NCBI GenBank assembly: GCA_900169235.1
Contig: FWCC01000283.1
Coordinates: 1 to 64,000 of the forward strand
DNA: 64,000 nt
Direction: 5' to 3'
Source of the DNA: Zarea fungicola
Lineage: Eukaryota > Ascomycota > Sordariomycetes > Hypocreales > Cordycipitaceae
The notes beneath the pieces were generated by a model, which did no database searches, was not told where the DNA came from, and saw only the letters and a program-made list of their open reading frames with translations. Made by a program: the position numbers and the translations under genes. Shown here in pieces: positions 10,845-20,584 of this stretch (position 1 is its first letter; each line of letters opens with the position of its first letter).

Positions 10845-12061
10845 CTGCGTACGATGGAGTTAGTGTCATAAAATTACGGCACTAGTATGGAAAACATGCC
10901 TCCTATAAGTTAGCACTGGCCACTTTCGAGTATGGCCCAATTTCCAAATCCCTCTTAGGGATATGGCTTGCATAAACGGGGTTAAGGTAGATCAAAGAGG
11001 TGTTGGCCAAGACTCCATGGCTCAAGAAGGCGGCGAGTGTTGTGTCGTTTGAGTTTAGTTTTGAATAATTATGCTGAGGAGAAGTAGCTTCATGGAGCAC
11101 TAATTCGACAGTTTATTGATTGACCTGAATCTACTTCTGGCAATGCTGAGGTCAAAGTCTCCAAAACCATCAACAGCAGTTGCTTGTTGTCTAAGCCTAA
11201 GCTGAGAGAGAGTGGGGAGCACTAAACACAGGCCCTCTGGGTTATCGACAAGGCGAGTGCCTGGATAATACCAATTATTGGCCAGACCATCATTCTACCG
11301 ATCTAAATCTCCGTTATTTCCGCCTGTTCTGCGCCATGATAGGTTTGCATTCCGCTGCGACTGTGACCGAGTAAACTGGTTCGCTTTTTCTGGACCTGCT
11401 AGAGGTGCATTGGGCAGGGATGGTTCATAGGAGAGCTGGTGCATAGGAAGCTGGTGCATAGGAAGCTGGTGCATAGGAAGCTGGTGCATAGGAAGCTGGT
11501 GCATAGGAAGCTGGTGCAGTGGCTGCGTGCTACAGACTTGACAATATTTCCGTTTCGGGGCAGTTGAGCAAGGTTGGCCGAATGTGAGCGGACGTTTCCA
11601 CAGCGGAGAAGCGGAGATTCAAGCTGTTCTTCCGCTTGTCGTCTATTAGTCCCAGTTGGGGCAATGGACTGGAAGCTGGCAAGTGCTTACCATTCTGCAC
11701 AGGTTCAGCTTAAGAACTAGCCTCATGGTGGAGACTGCACTTTCACCATGCAATATTATTGGCATACTCTGTACATGACATGGCTGGTCAACATGACGCG
11801 CGGAACATGCGGCTCGCTCCCTAATTTGGTCATTACTCTCAGCGTAGAAAAACTTGCCTATTTGGGAATATGGATGCCTTCAGTTTGGAATTCAACGTTG
11901 CAAATTGCGCCAGATGATGGACATATATGTATTGGCTTCAGGAGGTGTTTCCATAATACTGTTATTTGGCAGCCAAGTATAAAGCAGCCATGGATGACCT
12001 TCATTCCGTTTGGAAACTTGTTCAAAGCAAAAAATAGCCGAATTCGCAATCTTCTACAAGA
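10845..12061. other. Gap containing a minisatellite
   Basis: No supported gene. A minus-strand open stretch at 10903-11100 could be part of the decayed gene just downstream but has no recognisable motif. The tandem repeat at 11433-11518 is listed separately. Confidence 0.4.
11433..11518. repeat. 15-bp tandem minisatellite
   Basis: About 5.7 head-to-tail copies of GAAGCTGGTGCATAG. The first copy is one base short and the last is truncated; the inner copies are identical. On the minus strand one frame reads as repeated MHQLP, but the open frame begins inside the array and has no promoter or signal features. Confidence 0.9.
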
Positions 12062-13157
12062 ATGTCGGTCACAAAGGGAAAAATGACTGCCTGGTGACAG
12101 GGTACGCTGGCATTTACTCTACAACAGCAACAGTAAATACAACTAACAGTTTTGATCCTCTTCAGATGTTCAAGTGGAATCGGTGAAGCATTGGCTAGGG
12201 AGTTTCAGGCGCAAGGTATGAGTTTTTCTCTTTTTGTAGCAATGACCTAAGCTACACAGATGGCCAACAGCTCTTTTCGTCCAACTCGTTAGGATTCCAT
12301 GTCATAGCAACAGCTCGCAGACCTGACAGCATTACCCACCTTGCCAAAGCTGGCATGACGACAATTACTCTCGATGTGACCAGCCAAGAGAGCATCGTGG
12401 CCTGTGAAACTGAGGTGCGCAAGGTTACCAATGGCAATCTCAACGTGCTAGTCAACAACGCGTATGTTGCCTTATTCTACGTTTCTTCTCTTCCGTTTCT
12501 TTATACAAAGTCATTGACTGGAGCTTTGTTTCCTTTTTTCCTAGTGGTGTTCTTACACGCGGTGCGCTGGCCGACGCAACTTTCGAACACATGATGTACA
12601 TCTTCAACACCAACGTTTTTGGTGTCGCGGCTGTGGTATCCGCATTCCTCTCACAACTAATCAACACCAAGGGCACGATTGTAAACATCTCTTCGGGCTC
12701 GTCCGTCACACCCTATCCCTTCAAGGGCATGTACGCCATGACCAAAGCAGCAATCAACTCATATGGGCGCACCCTCGCCATCGAGCTCTCGCCCTTTGAC
12801 ATGAGGGTCCTGACGTGCCCGACAGGCTACATCCAGACGCCTCTTGCCGACAATGGCCGGGATTTTGTGCCAGAGGGAAGTCTATACAAGGCCATGGAAG
12901 GCAAGATGGAGCTTGGAATACCCCCCCAGATGATGCCCGCCCCCGAGTATGCGAAGCGTATTGTGCAAGAGGTCCAGAAGGGACTCGCATGGGTCCTAGG
13001 GCCATTCAGGTTTGGCGGCATGGCGGAGTGGCTGTGGTTGGGCACAACAGCAGCCAAGGGACGTTGGGTCAGTTTGTTGGGGGAAAGTTTCATCCAGCAT
13101 GGCATCAAGGGCATTTTCAACTGGCCAGAGGTATCCCGTACTCTTGTAGGAAGCTAG
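12062..13157 (+). pseudogene. Ayr1-like SDR with a one-base frameshift
   Basis: Four exons are readable: 12062-12101, 12166-12215, 12293-12461 and 12545-13157. All have good splice sites (introns 64, 77 and 83 bp), and three joins restore family motifs: LVTG/CSSGIGEALA, GFHVIATARR and LVNNAG. The active-site Ser (NISSGSS) and YAMTK are present, as is the PYPF motif typical of 1-acyl-dihydroxyacetone-phosphate-reductase-like SDRs. The start ATGTCGGTC and the cofactor motif are in different frames, separated by a run of five A at 12079-12083; one more base there would make the total divisible by three (about 290 residues). Either the gene is inactivated or the run was miscalled. An unseen upstream exon is a less likely alternative. 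Confidence 0.7.
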
Positions 13158-13796
13158 TGCGAGGCACGGTTGTTGCGCAGGTCAGTCTGATTATTTGCTA
13201 GGGAGTAGACAGTTGAGGACAAGCATTTGAGTCCCCTCTAGCACATGCAGTAGCCACGAGCTTTAATTGAACAAGAATGCAATTGTGGATTTTAGCGCAC
13301 CTGCCTAATTTGTTAGATATAGAAGATTAGTGATCATGTTCTCATCAGGTGCACGCTATTAATTCATAGGGCGGTTATGGAGACTGTGGAAATAATAAAG
13401 CCACCGGTAGTAACTTCCGTCAGCGAGGGAGGCCTCCATGTTCAAGTTTGGAAGCTGGAACCAAATTGCTGTACCAGAAGAGAGTGGCCAGCCACTCTGA
13501 CGCTACTATTTTTCTCGCTTATCTGGTGAGGAAATCGAATCGCATTTGCACCCTGTGAGGACAACGGTGCTAGGTAGCCACTCGACGACAGTGACCAAGA
13601 AGATCAAGCAATGCCAGGCCATAGTCGGGCATCCCTGGCATCCAATATATAGTTGCCTTCGAGGTCCCTGACACACCCACTGTTGCCAATTGCCATTGCT
13701 GCTAGGCAGAGACTTGCTGAAAGTACATGAATGTAACAAACCGTTGTGGCGGCACTGCTCTGTGCTATATATATGCTATTATGCCTACTATTGTTG
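13158..13796. other. Non-coding gap
   Basis: No gene, repeat or clear promoter was seen between the SDR 3' end and the convergent ankyrin fragment. Confidence 0.4.
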
Positions 13797-14453
13797 CTAG
13801 AATCGCCTACAACTATTAAAACCCGATTGGTTATCAAAAAACGGATGCAGTGGACTGTTACCTTCATGACCATAGAGAATTGGGTCAAAAGTCCCGACAA
13901 GGGATAGAACGAGATCTTCTGAATAGTTGCGTTCAATGTCTGGTGAAACGTCTCCAATATATCGAAGGAATATATGCTCCCAGTACACATCGGAGGCGTC
14001 TCGATCTTCAGTTGGGCCTAGATTTCCGGCAATGAGTCGGTCTAACAAGTCTTGCCTTGGCTTACTCTCCGGGTCCTTCACGCTATCCATTATCAAATCG
14101 AATTGCTCCCGCAGCCAGTCTTCTCCTTGAGGCAAACGAGGGTCCGTTACTAAGAGATTTGGACAACGGTCAACCAGCAACTGAGCAAGCGGCATGTGAC
14201 CATTGTCGAGCGTCATCTTAACGATTGTGCGACTTTCTGGGTCTCGAGCCCAGGCATCAGCTCCATTGGCCAGCAGGAACTCAACAGCGTCAACCTTGCC
14301 GGCCATGGCTGCGGCCATTAGGGGAGTTATTCCACGATTCATCCCATTGATCATCGCACCATGCTCAATGAGCTCTCGAATGTAGCGAACATCCCCTGAC
14401 TGAGCTGCCGCAAGAAGTCCGTCGCCGAAATATCCTGACCTGACGCCAACATC
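13797..14453 (-). pseudogene. Ankyrin-repeat protein fragment (5' end missing)
   Basis: About 219 residues are open on the minus strand from 14453 to the stop at 13797. Two ankyrin units are visible: GLLAAAQSGDVRYIRELIEHGA and the next with TPLMAAAMAGKVDAVEFLL (their TPLMAAA/ELIEHGA hallmarks are clear). A helical tail without repeats follows. A CTGTAG acceptor-like site sits right before the first unit, and the frame upstream has no start and meets a stop near 14492, so an upstream exon is either absent or unrecognised. Ankyrin units mediate protein binding in many fungal proteins, including NLR-like receptors. No catalytic domain is seen, so the role is unknown. Confidence 0.55.
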
Positions 14454-15073
14454 TACAGGACAACAAGATAAGTGGAAAAGCAGTATGATGGGCTAATAAG
14501 GCCGATAGGCCTAAAAAGATATGATAGAAGTACAAAGCAATCCCAACAAGACGATAACATGTGGCATAAGCATATAATGTCTATATAATCACAAGGGCTA
14601 CGACTCGTTCAAGACTCAATTGGCTCAGTGCAAGGGTATCTCAGCCACACCATCTCATTAAGTCTTGGACATGTATCCCTATCCTGGCAGCGTTCTCCGC
14701 TTTCGAGCAGATGCTCAATGCATGTCTTGACGCTGGCTCGTCAGATTGTCACTGAGAACTTTAATGGAGCAGCACAACGCGTGACTCGTCCTCCTGCTTA
14801 ATACCTCTGAACTAATTCAAGGAATAAGCGGACCAGCTGGCCCACTGTACGGACACAAGGGTGCAAAGAGCCATCAAGCGTGCCTATTGAACCAATGCCC
14901 CTGAAATATCAACCAACAGTTGATGATGGTTTGAGTCTCCCCCTTCCAGCGACCGCGGTGTTGAATTCTTGGCATCGGAAACTCTAAAAAATCATTAGAT
15001 CCTTGCCCGTGCACACGATTCGTGCGTCTTTCCCGTGACTTCGGGAAAAGGAGACTCCTCTGTTTTTGGCACT

Positions 15074-15157
15074 GCGAGACGCAGCACTGCGAGACGCAGC
15101 ACAGCGAGACACGGCACAGCGAGACAGGCACAGCGAGACAGGCACAGCGAGACACGC
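15074..15157. repeat. 14-15-bp tandem repeat
   Basis: Six imperfect copies of a unit close to GCGAGACACGGCACA. Copies differ by one- or two-base changes and by a one-base length change. Both strands read as low-complexity peptide (Cys/Ser/Val-rich on the minus strand), so no coding meaning is given. Confidence 0.85.
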
Positions 15158-15932
15158 CTGCTGTGACACGTATGGGACGACGATGACCATCACGAGGCCC
15201 TTTGCAAGCAAAGACTCACCTTTTTCCCTGCCCAATGCCTACCCGATGTCGAGTATTTTGGTTTAAGCCTTCTACCCTCCCCAATCTGAAATAGCGTCAA
15301 TTCCTTACGTAAGAGCATACCTGTTCATTCTCTCGAAACAAGTCTAGCACCAAGTCGAGAAAGGACTGTTTTCGCCGGGCAAATGTCACGTTCACAGCGT
15401 TGATGTACTTTGTCTCGGCTTGTCTCGGCTTGTCTAAAAGTATTAGTTGGCAAATGTATGTCTAACGCCGGCACCTCGTAGTTGCATTTAGATATACCAA
15501 GAACTGAGACAGTGTGACGTGAATGTCAATTTGGTATTATAAAATGATGATAGACCGCAAGATCGTACTCCCCTTCTGCAGCGACCTTGGCTCCTCAGCC
15601 ACCGTCTCCCTGCTGATCTTGGATCTACATAGCGGCACATGCCGGCTGTTAGGTCCTGGCGCTGGCCCAATCCCGAAGATGGCGCAGATCTGTGGCGTCC
15701 CTCCGCCATGAAAGGCTTTTCGATCGAGTGAGCCAACGCCAGCTAGCCAAGCAAAACATCGCAGCCAACATTCTGCAGGCACTGCCTCGACCCCATTTCC
15801 GCTTCACACCGTCACAAATGCAGCTGCAAGCCCCATGGTACTCAGTAGACATCGCAGGAAAAGCTTATAGTGGGGTCCCGGCAGCGAGGCATCACCTTCG
15901 TCCTTACTGTGGCTTGCTTTTTCCTGCAAACT

Positions 15933-16216
15933 TTCAGCTGCCCGTACTGTCTCGTACATTAAACCTGCTTCGTGGATGAGCGCCATGCTCGTAGTAGCAC
16001 CATCCACCATCAAGGGCGCGGAGCGGCCTTGACCATCCCATGTCTCAATGGATCGTCGCGACTACAACCGAGCGTAATTTCAGCTACTCGTACTGTCTCA
16101 TATGTCAACTTACTTCATGCCGTAGATGAGCGACATAGCGGCACACTCAAGGGTGTGGAGGTGCCTTGACCATCCCGTGTTTCAATGGGTCGTCACGAAT
16201 CCCACCGAGCGTAATT
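15933..16216. repeat. Imperfect tandem duplication of about 140 bp
   Basis: Unit one begins with TTCAGCTGCCCGTACTGTCT at 15933. Unit two begins with TTCAGCTACTCGTACTGTCT at 16079. Both then share GATGAGCG, a CACACTCAAGGG-like segment, CCTTGACCATCCC, TCAATGG(A/G)TCGTC and ACCGAGCGTAATT at their ends. Divergence is dominated by transitions. Confidence 0.75.
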
Positions 16217-16475
16217 GGGGCCGAAGCGCCACAGCACTATATACCCTCACCGTAAGTATTGCAATACTGCATACAAGGGTTTTGCGTAATGTCTCAGCGT
16301 GGTCAAGGAGAGATGCGACTCGCGGAATGAAAGGTCTCACCAGCACCGTTGACTATATAAAGGCTTAATAGATTTGGGACAAGATGGAAAGATGGTTTGC
16401 CTTGTCAACTTCTGCTTCTCTTACAACAGTTACTACAAGAACTCCTTTCTACCCGTCACTCACCAACCCGACAAC

Positions 16476-16796
16476 ATGAGACCCTCAATTGCTTGCGTGC
16501 TTCTTCTGGCTGGCCTGGGCAGCACCACCACCCTCGGAAGCAGGCAAATGCCAGCTTCTGCAATTCTTCGTCGCGCTTGTGGAGAGGCTCAATACTACTG
16601 CCGCTTCGGCTTCTGCTGCCCTAATCAAGACACGTGTGATGTCGGCGGGTGCAACGGAGGTCCCCCACACTCATGTTCCAAAGAGCAGGAAACGTGCGAT
16701 TTCGGGTGCTGTGATGGATTCAAATGCGGCAAGGACGCTCTTTGCACTTGCAAGGAGCCTGGAACTTGTCCTGAGGATAACCCATATGATCGCTAG
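16476..16796 (+). CDS. Cysteine-rich secreted protein with internal duplication
   Basis: A single exon of 106 residues. The signal peptide covers roughly residues 1-18, followed by a short pro-like segment ending in a dibasic LRRA. The mature part has 14 cysteines, and the motif C-x6-C-x3-FCC-x5-C near residues 35-54 recurs as C-x6-C-x2-GCC-x3-C near 67-84, so the domain appears duplicated. A TATATAA box at 16354-16360 and an A/C-rich leader support a real gene. The pattern resembles chitin-binding-like or effector Cys-rich proteins, but no Pfam family could be named with confidence. Extracellular location is expected. No introns are needed. Confidence 0.75.
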   Translation: MRPSIACVLLLAGLGSTTTLGSRQMPASAILRRACGEAQYYCRFGFCCPNQDTCDVGGCNGGPPHSCSKEQETCDFGCCDGFKCGKDALCTCKEPGTCPEDNPYDR

Positions 16797-17869
16797 AGCA
16801 GATATTTACTGCAAAAAAAAAAATGAATGGAGATAGGGTTATGTGCTATGTTGTCTGTCTGGAGTATTGTGTACTTTTAGGAATAAGGGGCTGTGATAGG
16901 CTAGATTTAGGAGCTAAACCTAAAAGTGTATTTTTGGGACTGCATTCCCTAAAACGAGGACTGCAAATCCCGTACTTCATGTCACTTCAGCCTGGCCGTC
17001 CTTCGTCCGGCCATCTCGCTTTATTGCATTTGTAACAATGAACTCGATTATTTGAGTAAAGATACAGAATGGACAAGAGCAGTGACAATAATCTTCATCT
17101 TTATCAATGGTGCCACTGTATTTGTGAAAATCAGTTGGATTTAAACAATGAATTCTTCCATACCTGGAGAGCCTTATTAAACCGTAGGATGAACTCAGAT
17201 CTTGAGCAAATAGTGGATGAATGTCGTCCTTTCAGCACTAAAATGATGTGGTGCAGCCGCAATCGACGAAATGACTCAGTTGTGTTGATTATGATGTCGC
17301 ATACAAAAAGCGGGTGTCACACCAGGTATTGTACGATTAGGCGTTATATATGTTTTCACAGATGATGATGCTAAGATAAACTGGCTAGGCGGAGACTCGT
17401 GAAGCCACCCAAGACGTCACTCATTCCCTGCCTACAGCTCCCATCACCTGCCCTGTTGGTCGCTGTGGCTCCGACAGGTTGTCACATAGAGGTCCACTGT
17501 AAGCATACGTCCGCTATATAGAGAAAAAAACAGGCATGCTTTGCCGACAGCACGTGGATTTGAACCGTTGTTTGCAGGCACACGTGGTATGCCTCAGTAT
17601 GATCCAAATTTGTCTATCCATTTAGCAGGCATAAAGTAGCAACGTGTAACGATGGCATGATTAACTAATCCTTTGAATACATCGGGGGCCGTATGGATGT
17701 TGTGCATCTTGACTCGGCATCGAACATCGCGGCTAGCCTGCCTGTTACGAAGGAGATAGCGATTGCAAGTATAAATACCAAGATTCCTACAACTAGAGCG
17801 AGAAACTATCCCCAGCAGCTCATCCGCTCAACAAACGTATTCTTTTACTTCTTGGCATCTTCATTCATC
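16797..17869. other. Intergenic region with TATA box
   Basis: No gene seen. TATAAAT at 17770-17776 lies about 95 bases before the NPP1-like start and probably serves it. Confidence 0.45.
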
Positions 17870-18774
17870 ATGGCCATCACAAAGCTTAGCCTTTTGGCAA
17901 TCTTCCTTTGTGCTCAGACAGCCTGGGCTAACAATCCCATCCCTGACCACTACTTAACCGATGGCAATGGTTTTCAGGCAGCCTACGCGGCGGCCCCAAT
18001 GTGGTACATGTCTTCCGGCAGTTGTCTCCCCTCGGCTGCTGAAGATGGGCGTGGTGCTCAAACCAATGGCGTAGACCCAGATTACTGCAACGTTTCGAAG
18101 CTCAACAGCGGCTGCCCGCCAGAACCAGCTTGGCAGGGAGCGCAGACGTACTATGGGAATATCCCCGGTGAGCCCTTTAAAGCTGTACCCACGTACTATA
18201 ACGTCGTGCATTGCAACGGTGACTCGTCTGGTGGTGACGAATCCTGGAGAATCCTTTACTATCTCTACTTTAAGAAGGACACTGGACACAAGAGTGACTG
18301 GGAGGGGGTTGTTCAGCGGTTCATCAGGGGCGATGGCGGATGGATCCGCGAATCGGCCATCATGGAACAGGGTAAGGACCTCCAACATGATATCCTCCGT
18401 CGTCCGATTCATCCGAGTCTTATTTTAGTACAAATTGCTAACAGCGGCTTATAGATGGCAGACACCCACACGTTGCCTGGAATGACATCAATGACACCTT
18501 TGATGAGGCCGACTGGGGCACCTTTGGGGGCAAGGGCCGGGACCACGCCAAGTTTTACTTTTCCAAGTTTCATCACTCGGTCCATGACTCTTGGCAGAAC
18601 CAGTTCTTCAAGGACACGTGCAATCCCACCGTGCCCACGTCCGACTCGGCCTATCGAAACGATGATTTCCAGTTCTGGTCCGGAGATCACCTACGCCATG
18701 TTTCTGTTTTGAACCCCGGCTGGCAGTGGGGGCAGGCAGATCCTCCCAACACGATGGACGTTTGCGGGTACTAA
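17870..18774 (+). CDS. NPP1/NLP-like secreted protein
   Basis: Two exons, 17870-18371 and 18455-18774, with an 83-bp intron (GTAAGG donor, GCTAAC branch, TAG acceptor), give 273 residues. A signal peptide ends near residue 21 (TAWA/NN). The central part matches the necrosis-inducing NPP1 fold: a hydrophobic YYLYFKKD strand, then a heptapeptide-like GHKSDWE, then a Trp-rich HVAWND strand and HAKFYFSKFHHSVHDSW in the C-terminal half. In cytolytic NLPs the heptapeptide is usually GHRHDWE; here its second and third variable positions differ, so cytolytic activity is doubtful. Non-cytolytic NLPs are common in fungi and oomycetes. The protein is expected outside the cell. The gene is convergent with the glycosyltransferase gene. 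Confidence 0.82.
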
Positions 18775-19211
18775 TAACATCTGTTGACCCCTTCAATGGA
18801 TGTGCCATTTTTAAAAAGTGTGCGAGTTACTACGGTCTTGGCTGTAGCAATAGTACTAGGAGATACTTGAGTTTAAGTAGAGTATTCGAATCCAAGGCTT
18901 AAACCCGATAAACGTGTGAAAGTATATTTCTGATTTTTTTCTATGGCGATTTTGTGAATTTTACGAAAACATTTGGACTGGATGGATGGTCTGTCCAACA
19001 TCGTAGAAAGTAGTAAGCCTGAATCTTCACCAAGTATGTCAAAAGTCTGCGGGTCTTTGAGACAACATATGACTTGGCGAAATGTTGAAAGTGAGGATTT
19101 AAGGGCGGCAAATCTTTTAATAAAATGCCTTGTTAATATTTGCATACTATTTCCCAGTGCATAGTTCGTATACATAGCTACGTCTCAGGCGGAGCAATCA
19201 GCATGGTGTAA
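18775..19211. other. Convergent 3' intergenic region
   Basis: The 437 bases lie between two convergent 3' ends. Nothing beyond A/T-rich tail sequence is seen. Confidence 0.5.
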
Positions 19212-20584
19212 CTAGACAATCTCTTCAGGTGCAGTTTCTTCCTCGGGGACCTTGTTAAATGAATCGGCCAGAGCCTGTCTCCCGCTGTTCTTCAAGTTAT
19301 TGCTCCCTGCAGGGTACGCGTATGCCGGGTCCGACAGGTCGCTAATGTCACTGTCGGCCGCGGTTCCAGAGTGCCACGGGTTGATCAGCGGGGGCACGAC
19401 CGACAGCGCCCGCACATGGCCCGACTGGATGCGGCTGATCATGGCAAGATCAATGGGCGCCGCCAGCCCTCCCTCGCTGCCGAGCAGGTAGAGGAGCTTC
19501 TGAGCGCCCGCCAGGGTGATTGCGTAGCCCACGGTGCAGACGGGATACCATGCGGGTGCTACTATGCGGACGCGGGGCTTTTTCAACTGATCAGCTCCCC
19601 AGTATGCAATCTCTCTTTGAAAATCCCAAGCCATTCTGTTGCAAATTTAAATCAGCATAAAGTCATTGTCGACATGTTTCGTCTGTTTGGAGAATATCGG
19701 TGCAGGGTGGGATAAACCTACTCGGTGAGATTTGGTGCGTTATTGTCTTCGTAAATGTGTGCGGTCGGGCGCTCTTCGGCATTCATGTTCCAGCAGGTAC
19801 CAATGTATAGCAAGTCCCAGTCCAGTCCTATCGTTTTATCAGTCGCCAAAGCATAAAACATGCGTGTCTTTGCATCATGCATTGAGTCATACCGTATGGA
19901 GCATGGCCCATCTCGTAGTGCGTGGCAGGTTCCTGCCTCAGCGTCCCTCTCCTCATTTGCCGGCTCATCTCTTGGAAAATGTCGTGAACCTCGACGTCCC
20001 AGTCGGCATCATCTTCCAGGATAATGGCTGTCTGAATGTTTTCCTTGATCATGCGCCGCCAGATGTTGGCATGGCTGCGCCAACAACCCAGCTGTTCTGG
20101 GGATAGCCATCCGCTCCCTGGTGGCTTTACTTTTTCGCGAATCGTGTCCCCGTAGACCTACATTGCTGTCATTAGTATTGCGCCTAGCATCTGTGATGAG
20201 TTTGGGTGCTTACTCCATCCTCTAATGTTAATTGCACATTTGTCAGGCTAGCTAGCATGGTCATGCTGTCCTGTCGGTCGGGCCGGCTGCGAATGACCTG
20301 GTTAGCTACTTTGGCCCCCTCGCAGTATTGCAAGCGGAAACATACTGAGGCATGCTTATGTAGAATATCTTTTCGAATCCCAGCGTCGCATTTTGTGCAT
20401 GCTTGGTTATGTCATTATAGAAGAGCAATCTTTGGGGCGAGACGGCGTGTGGTGCGAATAATGACTCGTCGGCATCTGCTCTAGATATCCACAGCTGGAC
20501 CAGGAGACAAAAGCCAATAACAGCAGCGACAAGGAGAAACTTGGCCTGGGCCGTGCGCAGGCAAAAGCCTGTTATTGTGAACAT
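19212..20584 (-). CDS. GT25-family glycosyltransferase (type II membrane protein)
   Basis: Five minus-strand exons are inferred: 20584-20346, 20286-20214, 20157-19893, 19827-19722 and 19635-19212. They close in frame to 368 residues, with introns of 59, 56, 65 and 86 bp. An N-terminal hydrophobic anchor lies near residues 15-34, as in Golgi type II transferases. The order IFYISMP then RPDRQDSM then LEDG, GCWRSH.NIW, and AIILEDDADW is characteristic of GT25/LPS-type glycosyltransferases; the acidic EDDAD group would bind the metal and nucleotide sugar. The C-terminal domain contains VGYAITLAGAQKLL and an IDLAMI motif. The first acceptor was chosen because only it preserves the RPDRQDSM motif. 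The sugar donor and acceptor are unknown. Confidence 0.85.

Larger units (their letters stand above)
14493..16475. other. Gap with tandem and segmental repeats
   Basis: No supported gene in about 2 kb. It contains the 14-15-bp repeat at 15074-15157, a short triplication of the motif CGGCTTGTCT near 15415-15434, and a 140-bp segmental duplication at 15933-16216. TATATAA at 16354-16360 belongs to the next gene, about 120 bases before its start. Confidence 0.45.

Noticed and set aside
11295..11504. Minus-strand frame encoding MHQLP repeats
   Set aside because: It starts inside the 15-bp minisatellite with no signal peptide or promoter; repeat of DNA, not evidence of a peptide gene.
15074..15157. 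Possible CRISPR-like array
   Set aside because: The units are contiguous with no spacers and the genome is fungal; simple tandem repeats.
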